From assembly GCF_014648775.1 (NCBI RefSeq), contig NZ_BMRT01000013.1, positions 62,001 to 126,000 of the forward strand: a stretch of 64,000 nucleotides of DNA, given 5' to 3'. Made by a program: the position numbers and the translations under genes. This DNA comes from Streptomyces abikoensis (GTDB lineage Bacteria > Actinomycetota > Actinomycetes > Streptomycetales > Streptomycetaceae). Below are positions 54,916 through 63,691 of this stretch, in pieces (position 1 is the stretch's first letter; each line of letters starts with the position of its first letter). The notes under the pieces are model-generated. The model ran no database searches. It had not been told where the DNA came from and saw nothing but the letters and a program-made list of their open reading frames with translations.

Positions 54916-55659
54916 TCAGCGTGGCAGGAGTGTCGTCACCAGGACGTCACGACGTGCCCCCCGCGCCGGGTCCCGTGGGCGGATCGGCGAGACTTCATGC
55001 AGGGTATGCCGGTCGTCACCGAGCAAAAGGCTGCCCGGCTCGCTCAGCGTCGTCGCCAGAACCGGCGCACCGGCCATGTCGTACACCGAGCTCTCACCAC
55101 CCGTGGCATTCTCACGGCCGATCAACAGCGAGGAAACCAGCGTGACACCGTCACGGTGCCGGCCCTCGGGAGTGGCCTGCCCGTCCTGACCGGCCGAGGC
55201 GAGCACCCGGAACGGGTGCACCTGAACCACCCACTCGTCACGGTCCTCCAGACGCGCGGCCAACTGTCCCAGCAACCGGATCAGGGACACCAGCAGAGGG
55301 TCAGCGGCACAGGCACCGGTCAACGGCTCGAAACGCCGGTCGACCCCGACATACATCGGGTTGCTCGCCTCCGGCTGCACGAACGCGTCGTTCGGCCGGG
55401 CGACCAGACGCCCCTCCCGTGTCAGGGAGAAGACGCCGTAGCGGCGCAGGCGGCGCGTGCCGTTCTCCGCCGCGTACGGGTCGGTCACCAGGTCGTCCCA
55501 GTGGGCAGCGAACCCCGCCCAGCCCGCCGCGTCCACACCCAGGCACGCCCACACCTCAGCAGCCGGCATCGCACACGCCCCCGCCGAAGACAGGGACCGC
55601 CCAGCCGCAGCGATCGACGACACCGTGCGTGTCGTCCTACCGGTGACCACGTCCCCCAT
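54916..55659 (-). CDS. 2-oxoglutarate/Fe(II) dioxygenase, possible lasso-peptide hydroxylase
   Basis: The 247-aa protein has the iron motif H-x-D in GRHRDGVTLVSSLL (about residues 172-185), a distal His in DDRHTLHEVSPI and an Arg at RPRDPARGARRD, as in the 2OG-Fe dioxygenase family that includes isoleucine dioxygenase. ATG 55659 has AAAGGCGG upstream. It lies directly downstream of the exporter genes of the lasso peptide cluster, on the same strand with about 60 bp spacing, so it is a candidate tailoring enzyme hydroxylating a core residue. Lasso peptides with beta-hydroxylation by such enzymes are known (canucin type). Confidence 0.82.
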   Translation of the reverse strand: MGDVVTGRTTRTVSSIAAAGRSLSSAGACAMPAAEVWACLGVDAAGWAGFAAHWDDLVTDPYAAENGTRRLRRYGVFSLTREGRLVARPNDAFVQPEASNPMYVGVDRRFEPLTGACAADPLLVSLIRLLGQLAARLEDRDEWVVQVHPFRVLASAGQDGQATPEGRHRDGVTLVSSLLIGRENATGGESSVYDMAGAPVLATTLSEPGSLLLGDDRHTLHEVSPIRPRDPARGARRDVLVTTLLPR

Positions 55660-55720
55660 GGTCCGCCTTTCTCCCACCCACCGCACCCGCACCCGCGACG
55701 CGGACACAAGGCCCCGGCGA

Positions 55721-56587
55721 TCAGCGGGGGCGAGAGAAGCGGCGGGCGGCAAGGGTGAGTGCTGCCAGGCCGATCGTGACGGTGATCGTGAGTTCCACGG
55801 CGGTGGACGGCTGCCAACCCGTCGGCCAGGTGATCGCTCCGGCGGCTGTCGGCCCTGACACATGCGCCGCGACAGCGTGACGGAGGAGGCCGACCGTGTA
55901 GGTCAGGGGGTTGACCAGGCAGAGTGCCGCGAGCCAGGTGGGCAGGTCGGTCAAGGGGAACATGGCTCCGGAGAGGAAGACCATCGGTGTCAGGGCGAAG
56001 CTCATGACGGCCTGGAAAGTCTGTATGCGGGTGATACAGACGGCAGCGAGGCTACCGAGGGCTGTCAGGGTCAGTGCGGTGATGGCCAGCTCTCCGATGA
56101 GGGTGGCGATCAGGGCCGGCCGGTAGGGCACATGAGCGGTCCAGGCGAGGCTGAGGACGACGAGGCCCTGGCAGCTCGCCACGGTCGCTCCGCCCAGGCA
56201 TTTGCCCAGGAGCAGGCTGCTGCGCCGGACCGGGGCGACGAGCATTTCGCGCAGGAAGCCGGTCTCGCAGTCCCAGATGATGGACGCGCCGGTGGCGACG
56301 GCGGGCATCTGCACGGTCATCACCAGCACGCCGGGGAAGAGGTACGCACGGTAGTCACCGGTCCCGGTGGGGGTGGTGACGAGCGCGTTGAGCCCTGTCC
56401 CGAGTACCAGCAACGTGAGGGCCGGTTGCAGCAGGTTCATGGCCATCAGGCTCCGGTTGCGCATGAAGCGGATCATTTCGCGCTGCCAGACGACCTTTAC
56501 GGCGCGTAGTTCTCCGGTGAGTCTCCGCTTGACCGGGGGCGGCGGCTCCGAGGTGGTGATGTGGAGAGCTTGAGCGGTCGTGGTCAT
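55721..56587 (-). CDS. ABC-2 type exporter permease of the lasso cluster
   Basis: The 288-aa protein has six membrane segments and the DrrB-like pattern LMAMNLLQPALTLLVLGTG, with LTPMVFLSGAMFPL in the second half. ATG 56587 overlaps the ATPase gene (ATGA), so the two are coupled. Together they form the half-transporter pair that would export the mature lasso peptide, in place of the single-chain LasD of many clusters. Confidence 0.9.
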   Translation of the reverse strand: MTTTAQALHITTSEPPPPVKRRLTGELRAVKVVWQREMIRFMRNRSLMAMNLLQPALTLLVLGTGLNALVTTPTGTGDYRAYLFPGVLVMTVQMPAVATGASIIWDCETGFLREMLVAPVRRSSLLLGKCLGGATVASCQGLVVLSLAWTAHVPYRPALIATLIGELAITALTLTALGSLAAVCITRIQTFQAVMSFALTPMVFLSGAMFPLTDLPTWLAALCLVNPLTYTVGLLRHAVAAHVSGPTAAGAITWPTGWQPSTAVELTITVTIGLAALTLAARRFSRPR

Positions 56588-57645
56588 GGTGCTTGGCTCC
56601 GTGGAATTCCTGGATCTCGTGGCTTTCGTGCTCTCCAAGGTCTCCGTGGGTGTCGTGACAGTGGGGGTGCCGGGGGTGTCTGCCGGACGGAGCGCTTTTC
56701 GGCGTCGTGGATGGTCCGTCCGGTGTATCGCAGGAAGACGTCGTCGAGGCTGGGGCTGGTCACAGTGATCGACAGGACCGGCACGCCGAGGTGCGCGCAC
56801 AGGGCCGGTACGAAGGCCGCGCCGTCGGGCACTTGGGTGCACAGTCCGTCGGGTCCGGCAGTGGCGTCGAGGCCGAATCGCCGGCGCAGAGCGGTCGCCG
56901 CCGCTCGGTCATCAGTGGTGTGGAGGCGGATTCGGTCCGTGCCGATCGCTGCTTTGAGCGCCGCCGGCGTTCCCTCGGTGACGATGCGGCCGTCGTCCAT
57001 GATGGCGATCCTGTCGCAATGCTCGGCCTCGTCCAGGTAATGAGTGGTCAGGAAAAGAGTGACGGCCTGCTCTTTGCGAACGTGGTGCAGGTGCTCCCAC
57101 AGCTGTGCCCGGGACAGCGGGTCCAGGCCAATGGTGGGTTCGTCCAGGAACAGCACCTGCGGTGAGTGCAGCAGGCCCCGGGCGATCTCCAGCCGGCGTT
57201 TCATGCCGCCGGAGAAGGTACGGACAAGACTGTTCCGGCGATCGGCCAGACCCACCAGATCGAGCATTTCCGTCGTTCTGGCGCGTGCGACGCGTTTCGG
57301 CAGACCGTAGAGATCGGCGTGGAACCGCAGGTTTTCGTTCGCTGTGAGCTCTCCGTCGACGGTGAGTTCCTGGAAAACCAGTCCCATGCGGCGGCGTACC
57401 GTGCCGGGATCCTCCGTGATGTCCGCTCCTGCCACTCTCGCCTGGCCTGCGGTGGGCCGGGTAAGAGTGCACAGCATGGCGATGGTGGTGGACTTGCCCG
57501 CACCGTTGGGACCGAGGAATCCGAAAGTCTCTCCCGGATACACGGTGAGGTCGACTCCGCGCACCGCTTTCACTCCTGGGTACGACCTGCACAGGCCACG
57601 GGCCACAATCGTCGGCTGAGCCGTCGGCAGGGGGGCGGGAGGCAT
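56584..57645 (-). CDS. ABC exporter ATPase of the lasso cluster
   Basis: The 353-aa protein has Walker A GPNGAGKST (about 46-54), signature TFSGGMKRR (about 145), Walker B VLFLDEP and H-loop TTHYLDEAEHCD, as in DrrA-type drug and peptide exporters. A Pro/Arg-rich tail of about 40 residues follows. It is coupled on one side to lasso B2 (abutting at 57645) and on the other to the permease. Confidence 0.92.
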   Translation of the reverse strand: MPPAPLPTAQPTIVARGLCRSYPGVKAVRGVDLTVYPGETFGFLGPNGAGKSTTIAMLCTLTRPTAGQARVAGADITEDPGTVRRRMGLVFQELTVDGELTANENLRFHADLYGLPKRVARARTTEMLDLVGLADRRNSLVRTFSGGMKRRLEIARGLLHSPQVLFLDEPTIGLDPLSRAQLWEHLHHVRKEQAVTLFLTTHYLDEAEHCDRIAIMDDGRIVTEGTPAALKAAIGTDRIRLHTTDDRAAATALRRRFGLDATAGPDGLCTQVPDGAAFVPALCAHLGVPVLSITVTSPSLDDVFLRYTGRTIHDAEKRSVRQTPPAPPLSRHPRRPWRARKPRDPGIPRSQAP

Positions 57646-58094
57646 CAGGGGCTCTCCGCCGGGCTCGACGGAGGCGGTTTACCTCCGGGCTGGACAGTGA
57701 CCAGGGGCTGCATTTGGGCGGTGGAAAGCGGCTCGTCGACGGGGCGGTTCTCTGCCTCGACCCATGCGTGGGCCCGGAAAGGCATGGTCTGCACTCCTGC
57801 GTGCCAGGTCGGCCACGAACCACCGGCCCGGCAGAGCAAGGCCGTCGCGATGGACCGCGGCAGACAGCCTTCTCCGGCACAGCGCACGCTGACGGCCACC
57901 ACCCTCGCCCGCGCCCTTCCCGTCTCCGCATAGCTGGCCGGTCGGGCGCCGCGAGCGCAAACGGTGAGGATGCCGCGGATCCCGTGCGGTGACAGTCGCC
58001 CGATCAAGTGGCCCGCGACGACTGCGAGCAGGGGCAGCGGGCGACGGTGGACCGGGACCCGTGGCGGCTTGTCCACGGCGACGGTCACGCTCAT
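57645..58094 (-). CDS. lasso peptide B2 protease (transglutaminase-like)
   Basis: The 149-aa protein has the catalytic Cys in GEGCLPRSIATALLCR (about residues 74-89) and the His of FRAHAWVEAEN (about 105-115), the Cys-His-Asp pattern of the leader peptidase domain of lasso synthetases. It cuts the precursor after its leader, delivering a free Gly1 amine. It overlaps lasso B1 by 4 bp and abuts the ATPase gene. The C-terminal Pro-rich tail is not conserved. Confidence 0.92.
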   Translation of the reverse strand: MSVTVAVDKPPRVPVHRRPLPLLAVVAGHLIGRLSPHGIRGILTVCARGARPASYAETGRARARVVAVSVRCAGEGCLPRSIATALLCRAGGSWPTWHAGVQTMPFRAHAWVEAENRPVDEPLSTAQMQPLVTVQPGGKPPPSSPAESP

Positions 58095-58345
58095 GGAGTC
58101 ATCAGTCCCGCGCCGCCGAGCTGGCGGACGATTCTGCCGATGTCGGCCAACGCCCGGTCTCTCGGGACGTCATACTGCTCGGTGAGGGCATCAGCGGCTT
58201 CCTTCTCGCCGCCGCCCTCGATCAGAATACGGAGAACGAGGGCACCGCTGCCGTTGAGCTGGTAATAGCGGCCACTGCGTTCGTCCAGCAACACCATGCC
58301 GTCTTCGACGGCTGCCGCGGAAATGTCCTGTCTCAGGCTGGGCAT
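58091..58345 (-). CDS. lasso peptide B1 (PqqD-like RiPP recognition element)
   Basis: The 84-aa protein matches the PqqD fold: MVLLDERSGRYYQLNGSGAL (about 17-36) and ALADIGRIVRQLGGAGL. It binds the YxxPxLxxxGxF motif of the leader and presents it to B2. It is the first gene of the leftward lasso operon and divergent from the precursor gene. Confidence 0.93.
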   Translation of the reverse strand: MPSLRQDISAAAVEDGMVLLDERSGRYYQLNGSGALVLRILIEGGGEKEAADALTEQYDVPRDRALADIGRIVRQLGGAGLMTP

Positions 58346-58776
58346 CCGTCCACCTCCTCCTCACCGAGGCTTTCGGGTCCCGGGATCAGAGAGTGCGGTT
58401 AGTCGAAGATTCTTTGAATAGCGCCGACGGAATGTCACCCGAATGGCTCAGCTTCCAGGTGCTCCAGTGAACTCAGGAGTCGTGGAGTCCAGGGAACCGG
58501 TTTGCGTTTCGGAGCAGGCGGTCTCAGGCGTATGCCGATCACGTAGAAGGCAGAGCCAATGAGAGAGATCCCTCGTCAGCATTCCTCCCCCTGGTGGGCT
58601 GAGCGATCCGAACCGCCATACGCGACACAAAGCCCCCACCGGATCTCACCTTTCACGCACTCGTAACCCTTTCGAGGGATTTCCAGGGCACGCCATGGTT
58701 TTCTCGCGAAAAAGGCGGACAGTGCGCTACAGGCAGACGAGACCGTCTCGTGACGCCGAACCAGGAGGTGTTTTCC
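58346..58776. promoter_or_regulatory. divergent promoter region of the lasso cluster
   Basis: No further gene is seen between lasso B1 (leftward) and the precursor (rightward). The stretch is AT-richer near 58390-58450; an AGGAGG site at 58763-58768 serves the precursor. No operator is claimed. Confidence 0.55.
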
Positions 58777-58908
58777 ATGGACGAGCGCACCGAGGTTCTG
58801 TACGAGCCGCCGACGCTGATGGAAGCCGGGTATTTCGCCGAGAAGACCCGCGGCGGGACCGGCGAACTCCAGGAACCGATTTTCGGTCATTTCAACCCCC
58901 AGCAGTAA
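58777..58908 (+). CDS. lasso peptide precursor
   Basis: This 43-codon gene starts at ATG 58777, 8 nt after AGGAGG. The leader (residues 1-25) contains YEPPTLMEAGYF, the Y-x2-P-x-L-x3-G-x-F site bound by the B1 protein, and Thr24 at the -2 position that lasso cyclases require. The predicted core (26-43) is GGTGELQEPIFGHFNPQQ: Gly1 would bond to Glu8, giving an 8-residue ring with a 10-residue tail whose Phe, His and Phe could act as plugs. No Cys is present, so it would be class II. I do not recall this core among known lasso peptides. Confidence 0.93.
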   Translation: MDERTEVLYEPPTLMEAGYFAEKTRGGTGELQEPIFGHFNPQQ

Positions 58909-58939
58909 GGCTGATCACCTGTTCCCACGTGGGGGCGCC

Positions 58940-60739
58940 GTGCACTGGTTCGTGGTTCTCCCGGATTGCGTCGCGGTCCAGACCGTTCCCAGGATGCTGA
59001 GTGGGGCGGCCTTGCTCGCCTCGCACGCCTCCGGTCGTCCGTGGCTGATCGGGCGGATGCCGGCGGGGCATTGCACCGTTCTCACGGCTGGCGATCAACG
59101 GCTGGCGGTGCTCGGGCAGAGCCCGGGGACCGCCGGCCACCTCATGCAGCTGGCCCAGCGCGCGAGAGGGCCGAGGGGCTTGAGCTTCCCGACCGACGCG
59201 CTGCCGGGAAGTGCGCACATGGCGCTGTCGGTCAACGGCCATGTGCGCGTCCAGGGCACGGCTTCCGGACTGCGCCGGGTCTACCGCACCACGTGGCAAG
59301 GGGCGACGGTCGCCGCCGACCGGGCCGATGTTCTCGCGGAGTTGACGGGAGCCGGACTGGACGATCGCTGGCTCGCGGCCTCATTGCTCACGTCCGAGCT
59401 GCCCCACCCGCTGAACGTCCGCTCCCCTTGGCGGCGGATCGAGGCCCTCGCGCCGGGCAGCGCCCTGCTGATCACACCGGACGGGCGGGCCCGAGTACTC
59501 AGGTGGTGGCAGCCGCCCGCTCCGGTGCGGTCTCTCGCCGAGGGGGCACCGGCGGTGCGAGACGCTCTATCGGCGGCCGTCAGCGCAAGGGTGAACACGC
59601 TCGGGGCCGGGCAGCCACTCGGTTGCGACCTGTCCGGAGGGCTGGACTCCACCTCGCTGTGTTTCCTCGCACATCGCTTCGGCGCCGCCCGCCTCGTGAC
59701 GATGACGGTACAGCTGCGCGACCCGAGCAATGACGACGTCCTCTGGGCCGACCGCGCGGCGCTCAGTCTTCCGCTTGCCACCCGGCTCGTCCTCCACTCG
59801 CAGGCGTTGCCCGCCCAGTACGCCGCGCTCGAGCAGGCGCCTTCGGTGACCGATGCTCCCTCGCTGCTCCTGCGGAGCCGCGCCGTCCTCGACGTCTGTG
59901 CCCAGCGGTACGCCCGTCACCGCGTCACGGTTCACTTGGCCGGTCACGGCGGCGACGAAGTGCTCCAGGCACCGCCCAGTTACCTCCGAGACCTACTGCG
60001 CCGTGATCCGCTGCTGGTCCTGCGGCACTCGCGCGGACACCGCGCCCACTACCGCTGGCCACTGTCCCGAATGTTGCGCGGGCTGGCCGACCGCCGTACG
60101 TACGCTCGCTGGCTCACCGACGAGGCGCATCTCCTCCAGGCACCGGATTCGGCCAGCCCGCCTCTCGGCTGGGGTCCTCCCCTGCGCATGTCGCCCTGGG
60201 CGACGCCCCGGGCGGTGCAGGCAGTCGGCTCCCTCCTGGAGGAAGCCGCGCATCGGGCCGAGCCCCTGGCTCCCGAACGCAGCCGGCACCAGGCACTCCA
60301 CCGCGTCCATACGGCGAGCCAGCTCTACCGCCTGATGCGGCAGGACCTGGTCGAACCGTGGATCGCCCTGCCATACCTGGACGACCAGGTACTCGAAGCC
60401 TGCCTCGCGGTACGGCCGGATGAACGCGGCACGCCATGGCGCTACAAGCCTCTGCTCGCCGCAGCGCTCGACGGCATCGTGCCCACGGCGCTGCTGAGCC
60501 GCACGACCAAGGCCGGCAGCGGATCCGACTTCTACCGGGGACTGCGTCAGCATCGCCGACAGCTCCTTGACTTGGTGGACCAGTCCCAGCTCGCGCAACG
60601 CGGGCTGATCGACCCTGCCCCACTGCGCGCAGCGCTGTTGACGCCCGGCTCCCGTACGGTGCAAGCCCTGGAGAACACCCTGGCCGTCGAGCACTGGCTC
60701 GCCTACCTTTCGCCGCGCCCCTGCCCGACCCACACGTAG
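58940..60739 (+). CDS. lasso cyclase (asparagine-synthetase-like, C protein)
   Basis: The 599-aa protein has an N-terminal Ntn-type half without the catalytic Cys2 and a synthetase half with the PP-loop QPLGCDLSGGLDSTS (about 228-242), LAGHGGDEVLQ and a terminal DQVLEACLAVRPDERG. It adenylates the acidic side chain (Glu8) and closes the macrolactam. GTG 58940 lies 31 bp after the precursor stop, on the same strand. Confidence 0.93.
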   Translation: MHWFVVLPDCVAVQTVPRMLSGAALLASHASGRPWLIGRMPAGHCTVLTAGDQRLAVLGQSPGTAGHLMQLAQRARGPRGLSFPTDALPGSAHMALSVNGHVRVQGTASGLRRVYRTTWQGATVAADRADVLAELTGAGLDDRWLAASLLTSELPHPLNVRSPWRRIEALAPGSALLITPDGRARVLRWWQPPAPVRSLAEGAPAVRDALSAAVSARVNTLGAGQPLGCDLSGGLDSTSLCFLAHRFGAARLVTMTVQLRDPSNDDVLWADRAALSLPLATRLVLHSQALPAQYAALEQAPSVTDAPSLLLRSRAVLDVCAQRYARHRVTVHLAGHGGDEVLQAPPSYLRDLLRRDPLLVLRHSRGHRAHYRWPLSRMLRGLADRRTYARWLTDEAHLLQAPDSASPPLGWGPPLRMSPWATPRAVQAVGSLLEEAAHRAEPLAPERSRHQALHRVHTASQLYRLMRQDLVEPWIALPYLDDQVLEACLAVRPDERGTPWRYKPLLAAALDGIVPTALLSRTTKAGSGSDFYRGLRQHRRQLLDLVDQSQLAQRGLIDPAPLRAALLTPGSRTVQALENTLAVEHWLAYLSPRPCPTHT

Positions 60740-60909
60740 GTCTGCGCGGCACGAGCCCGGGTGTATCGAGCCGAATGGCAGGGTGCTGACGTCGCCACCC
60801 AGATCGAGCCGACGCCGGCCGCGGCCATCGAGATGCCTGTTCAGCACGTCGCGACCCACAGCGGTTGCCACGTGAACTCCCGGTTCGACATTCGAATTAA
60901 GGAGGAATT

Positions 60910-61263
60910 ATGGTCTCGAAGACGAAGAAGGTCGTGCGTTCCGCTGCCGTGGCGTTCGCCGCAGCAGCCACGATCACCATGACCGTGCCGGCCGGCGATG
61001 CTTTCGCCATCGATCACATCCCCTGCCGTGGCGGGGAGAACTTTCTGAAGATCTGGTTGCACAACGGCGGAAGTCAGGGCGTGGACTGCTATGCCAACCG
61101 CGGGAGGACCGACTTCGGCGGATGGTGGGTCGACAAGATCTCCACCGGGAACAACGACTTGATCTACTACGACGCCAATGGCGATTCGGTGAAAATCGAG
61201 CGCTGGCACGAGATCTCCTTCCCGAACCGCCCGCCGAAGGTCAACTCCATCGAGATCCTCTGA
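60910..61263 (+). CDS. secreted beta/gamma-crystallin-like protein
   Basis: The 117-aa protein has a Sec signal peptide (AAVAFAAAATITMTVPAGDAFA, cut near residue 33) and a mature part of one crystallin-type Greek-key with two cysteines (PCRGG, VDCYAN) and a YYDANGDSVKI strand. ATG 60910 follows GGAGGAA. It resembles the streptomycete SMPI-type metalloproteinase inhibitors or calcium-binding crystallins, and a metalloprotease gene lies 500 bp downstream, but inhibition is only a guess. Confidence 0.78.
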   Translation: MVSKTKKVVRSAAVAFAAAATITMTVPAGDAFAIDHIPCRGGENFLKIWLHNGGSQGVDCYANRGRTDFGGWWVDKISTGNNDLIYYDANGDSVKIERWHEISFPNRPPKVNSIEIL

Positions 61264-61759
61264 CGAGTTGACGGGCCGACTCTCCGGGGATGGCGGGGGT
61301 GGGCAATTTCACGGATTGCCCATTCCTGGATACTGCCGTTTCCCGGACGGGCATCGGATATTCTGTGGCGTTTTCCGTTGTGTGAATGCGCTCGTACCCG
61401 GCTCGCCGCCGCGGAAGTGGGGGTCGGCGAGCCCGTCGTACCTCGCGGATACGCGGATTGCCAGCCGCCCGAACAAGCGTAGCCTGGAAAGTAGTGGAGT
61501 ACAGGTGTCTGCTGCTCGGGCAGCAGACCTCCAAGGCGCACACCATCTCGACAGTGCGCGTGGCGCCGGGAACCTGCCGAACCCGGATGGGCTGACTGGT
61601 CCCTGGGCGGTTTCTTCGTTCCCTTATGAGCGAGCCTCATGAGCTTCATGAGCCTTATAAGGATGGGGCGGGCACTCCGCAGACGGCCTCTCGATCGACA
61701 CGATCTCCTGTGGTTCTCCGGCGCAGCCGTAGCAACTCCTCCCCGGAGGAGGGAGAACC
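61264..61759. other. intergenic region with tandem 9-bp repeats
   Basis: No gene is seen. CTTATGAGC (61623-61631), CTCATGAGC (61636-61644) and TTCATGAGC (61645-61653) are near-identical 9-mers just before the metalloprotease gene and could be regulator sites. Confidence 0.5.
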
Positions 61760-62620
61760 ATGGTCGAGTACGAGACCCACTACGCGAGGGCCGACGCCGG
61801 GCGCGCGCGTGAACTCGCCGCCACGACGTCCCCGTACACGATCAAAGTACAGTTCCTGGGCGGGCTGAGCTCGACGCAGAAGGCCGCGTTCGCCAAGGCC
61901 GCGGACCGCTGGGCGAAGGTCATCGTCGGAGACCTGCCGGATGTGAGCGTCGACGGCGAGGTCATCGACGACCTCCTGATTCTGGCGCAGGGCACATCGA
62001 TCGACGGGCCCGGGAACATCCTCGGGGAAGCAGGACCGACGGTGCTGAGACCGGCCAACGGTCCCGGTGCGTTCCTGCCCGCGAAGGGCACGATGTCATT
62101 CGACACGGACGACTTGGAGGAGATGGCGGCCAACGGGACGCTGGTGGATGTGATCACCCACGAGATGGGGCACGTCTGCGGCATCGGTACCCGCCCTTGG
62201 ACGGAGAAGAACTTGCTCCAGGGCGCGGGCGGCGACAACCCCGTCTTCCGTGGCACGAGCGCCATGGAGGAGTACGGGAAGTTGGTGGGCGCGGGTCAGC
62301 CCAGGCCCGTACCGGTCGAGAACCAGGGCGGACCGGGGACACGCGACGGACACTGGCGCGAGACGGTGTTCGCCAACGAGCTGATGACCGGATTCGTGGG
62401 CGGAGCCCCCAATCCGCTCAGCCGTCTCACGGTGGGCAGCCTGGGCGACCTCGGCTACGTCGTGGACATGCAGGCCGCCGACGAGTACGCGCTGCCCAAC
62501 CACCTGGAGCTGGCCGAACGGGGTGAACTGCGTACTCACGCGGCACCCGTCGGCGCCGGCACGGTGCAGCGCACCATCCCGGTCATACTGCCCGAGGACA
62601 GTCTGCTCGCGCCGGCGTGA
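61760..62620 (+). CDS. leishmanolysin-like (M8-type) zinc metalloprotease
   Basis: The 286-aa protein has the zinc motif HEMGHVCGIG (about residues 133-142), with a downstream turn region, and lacks any signal peptide or transmembrane segment, unlike classical secreted leishmanolysins. ATG 61760 has GGAGGAGGGAG 6 nt upstream. It is translationally close to the following 119-aa gene. Substrate unknown; cytoplasmic or non-classically exported. Confidence 0.8.
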   Translation: MVEYETHYARADAGRARELAATTSPYTIKVQFLGGLSSTQKAAFAKAADRWAKVIVGDLPDVSVDGEVIDDLLILAQGTSIDGPGNILGEAGPTVLRPANGPGAFLPAKGTMSFDTDDLEEMAANGTLVDVITHEMGHVCGIGTRPWTEKNLLQGAGGDNPVFRGTSAMEEYGKLVGAGQPRPVPVENQGGPGTRDGHWRETVFANELMTGFVGGAPNPLSRLTVGSLGDLGYVVDMQAADEYALPNHLELAERGELRTHAAPVGAGTVQRTIPVILPEDSLLAPA

Positions 62621-62632
62621 GGATCAGCGCTC

Positions 62633-62992
62633 ATGAACGGTGAGCGAGAGCACCGGGCCCGGGGCAGGCGCGAAGACGCACGCGGAGCACGCGGAGAGGA
62701 GAAGCGTGCCGTCCTGAGGCCCGATGCCACCGTCCTGAGATCCGAGGCGGTTATTCCACGGGACAACGTCGTGCGGCCGGCGCCCAACCGGTTCAGTCAT
62801 GTGCTGGAGGAGATGCACCCGTACTGGTTCGAGCGGTCCGAGCAGGCTCCACAGCCCGATGGGATGCTGCCTGCCGGGACCCCGGTGCTCCTCCTTCGGG
62901 AGGAAGGCGACCACTGCCGCGTGGTCACCGGAACCGGGCTTTACGTCACCGTCGAACGGGCGAACCTCCGGAAGCGCCCGGACGACGGGTGA
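62633..62992 (+). CDS. uncharacterised 119-aa protein
   Basis: ATG 62633 lies 12 bp after the metalloprotease stop, so the pair is probably co-expressed. The N-terminal ~35 residues are highly charged (Arg/Glu). The C-terminal part (PAGTPVLLLREEGDHCRVVT, GLYVTVERANLRK) has an SH3-like strand pattern. No further assignment. Confidence 0.6.
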   Translation: MNGEREHRARGRREDARGARGEEKRAVLRPDATVLRSEAVIPRDNVVRPAPNRFSHVLEEMHPYWFERSEQAPQPDGMLPAGTPVLLLREEGDHCRVVTGTGLYVTVERANLRKRPDDG

Positions 62993-63071
62993 CGGCAGGT
63001 GTGATGCCGCGTGTCGTCGTCCTCCGCGGTGACGTCTCCGTCCGGGCGCTTCCGGCGTGCGGCCGGCCGGC

Positions 63072-63386
63072 TCACGTCGGTACCGGAGTGCCGGCGGTGG
63101 CGCCGCTGAACTGCAGGATGCCGTCCTCGATCGGGTCGGAGAGCAGGACCTTCTTGTCGTGCTTGTAGTCCATGACCATCCGCCAGGGGAAGTCGCGCCC
63201 TTGGCGCGGCATGATGTCCTTCGCGCGCCGGATGTAGCCCGAGGAGAGCTCGTCGACGACGCCATCGTCGGTCCCGTTGGCGGCGCGGTCGACCTTACTG
63301 ATCGACGTGCCCCCGAGGGCCTGGAGTCTCAAGCCGGTGGCGGTGACGATGACGTCCGCTTCGAGCTCCAGGCCGGACCCTTCCGT
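63072..63386 (-). pseudogene. C-terminal remnant of a flavin-dependent monooxygenase
   Basis: The frame, open from about 63386 to the stop at 63072, reads ADVIVTATGLRLQALGG, GYIRRAKDIMPRQGRDFPWR and a final strand DPIEDGILQFSG, typical of the last ~100 residues of NAD(P)H/FAD monooxygenases (Baeyer-Villiger or N-hydroxylating type). The N-terminal nucleotide-binding domains are missing, so the gene is a fragment. Confidence 0.75.
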
Positions 63387-63401
63387 CAGGCCGTCAGGCC
63401 G

Positions 63402-63626
63402 TCAGGCCCTGTATCGGTAGACGATCCGGCCTCGAGTGAGGTCGTAGGGGCTGAGTTCCACGAGCACCCGGTCGTACGGGAGGATCTTGATGTAGTTCTT
63501 CCGGATCTTCCCGCTGATGTGGGCGAGCACCGTGTGCCCGTTCTTGAGCTCCACCTTGAAGGTGGCATTGCGCAGGCACTCGATGACGGTGCCTTCCGTT
63601 TCTATGCCCTTTGCTGTCTTGGTCAT
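63402..63626 (-). CDS. infA: translation initiation factor IF-1 paralogue
   Basis: The 74-aa protein is an OB-fold IF-1: GTVIECLRNATFKVELKNGH, VLAHISGKIRKNYIKILPYD and VLVELSPYDLTRGRIVYRY. The usual streptomycete IF-1 of the ribosomal operon differs at many positions (for example AKKQGAIEIEG start), so this is a divergent second copy away from that operon. ATG 63626. It lies just beyond the monooxygenase remnant and follows a GNAT gene. It could assist initiation under special conditions; that is inference. Confidence 0.9.
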   Translation of the reverse strand: MTKTAKGIETEGTVIECLRNATFKVELKNGHTVLAHISGKIRKNYIKILPYDRVLVELSPYDLTRGRIVYRYRA

Positions 63627-63691
63627 GGTCTCTCGACTCTCCCGTTCTGTGACGGTGTATTCGGTGGGAAATGAATGTTGGTGACAGGACG

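Noticed and set aside
63386..63409. Triple GTCAGGCC repeat as a further SARP box
   Set aside because: The period is 8 bp, not 11, no -10 follows at 8 bp, and it lies at the 3' end of the IF-1 gene.
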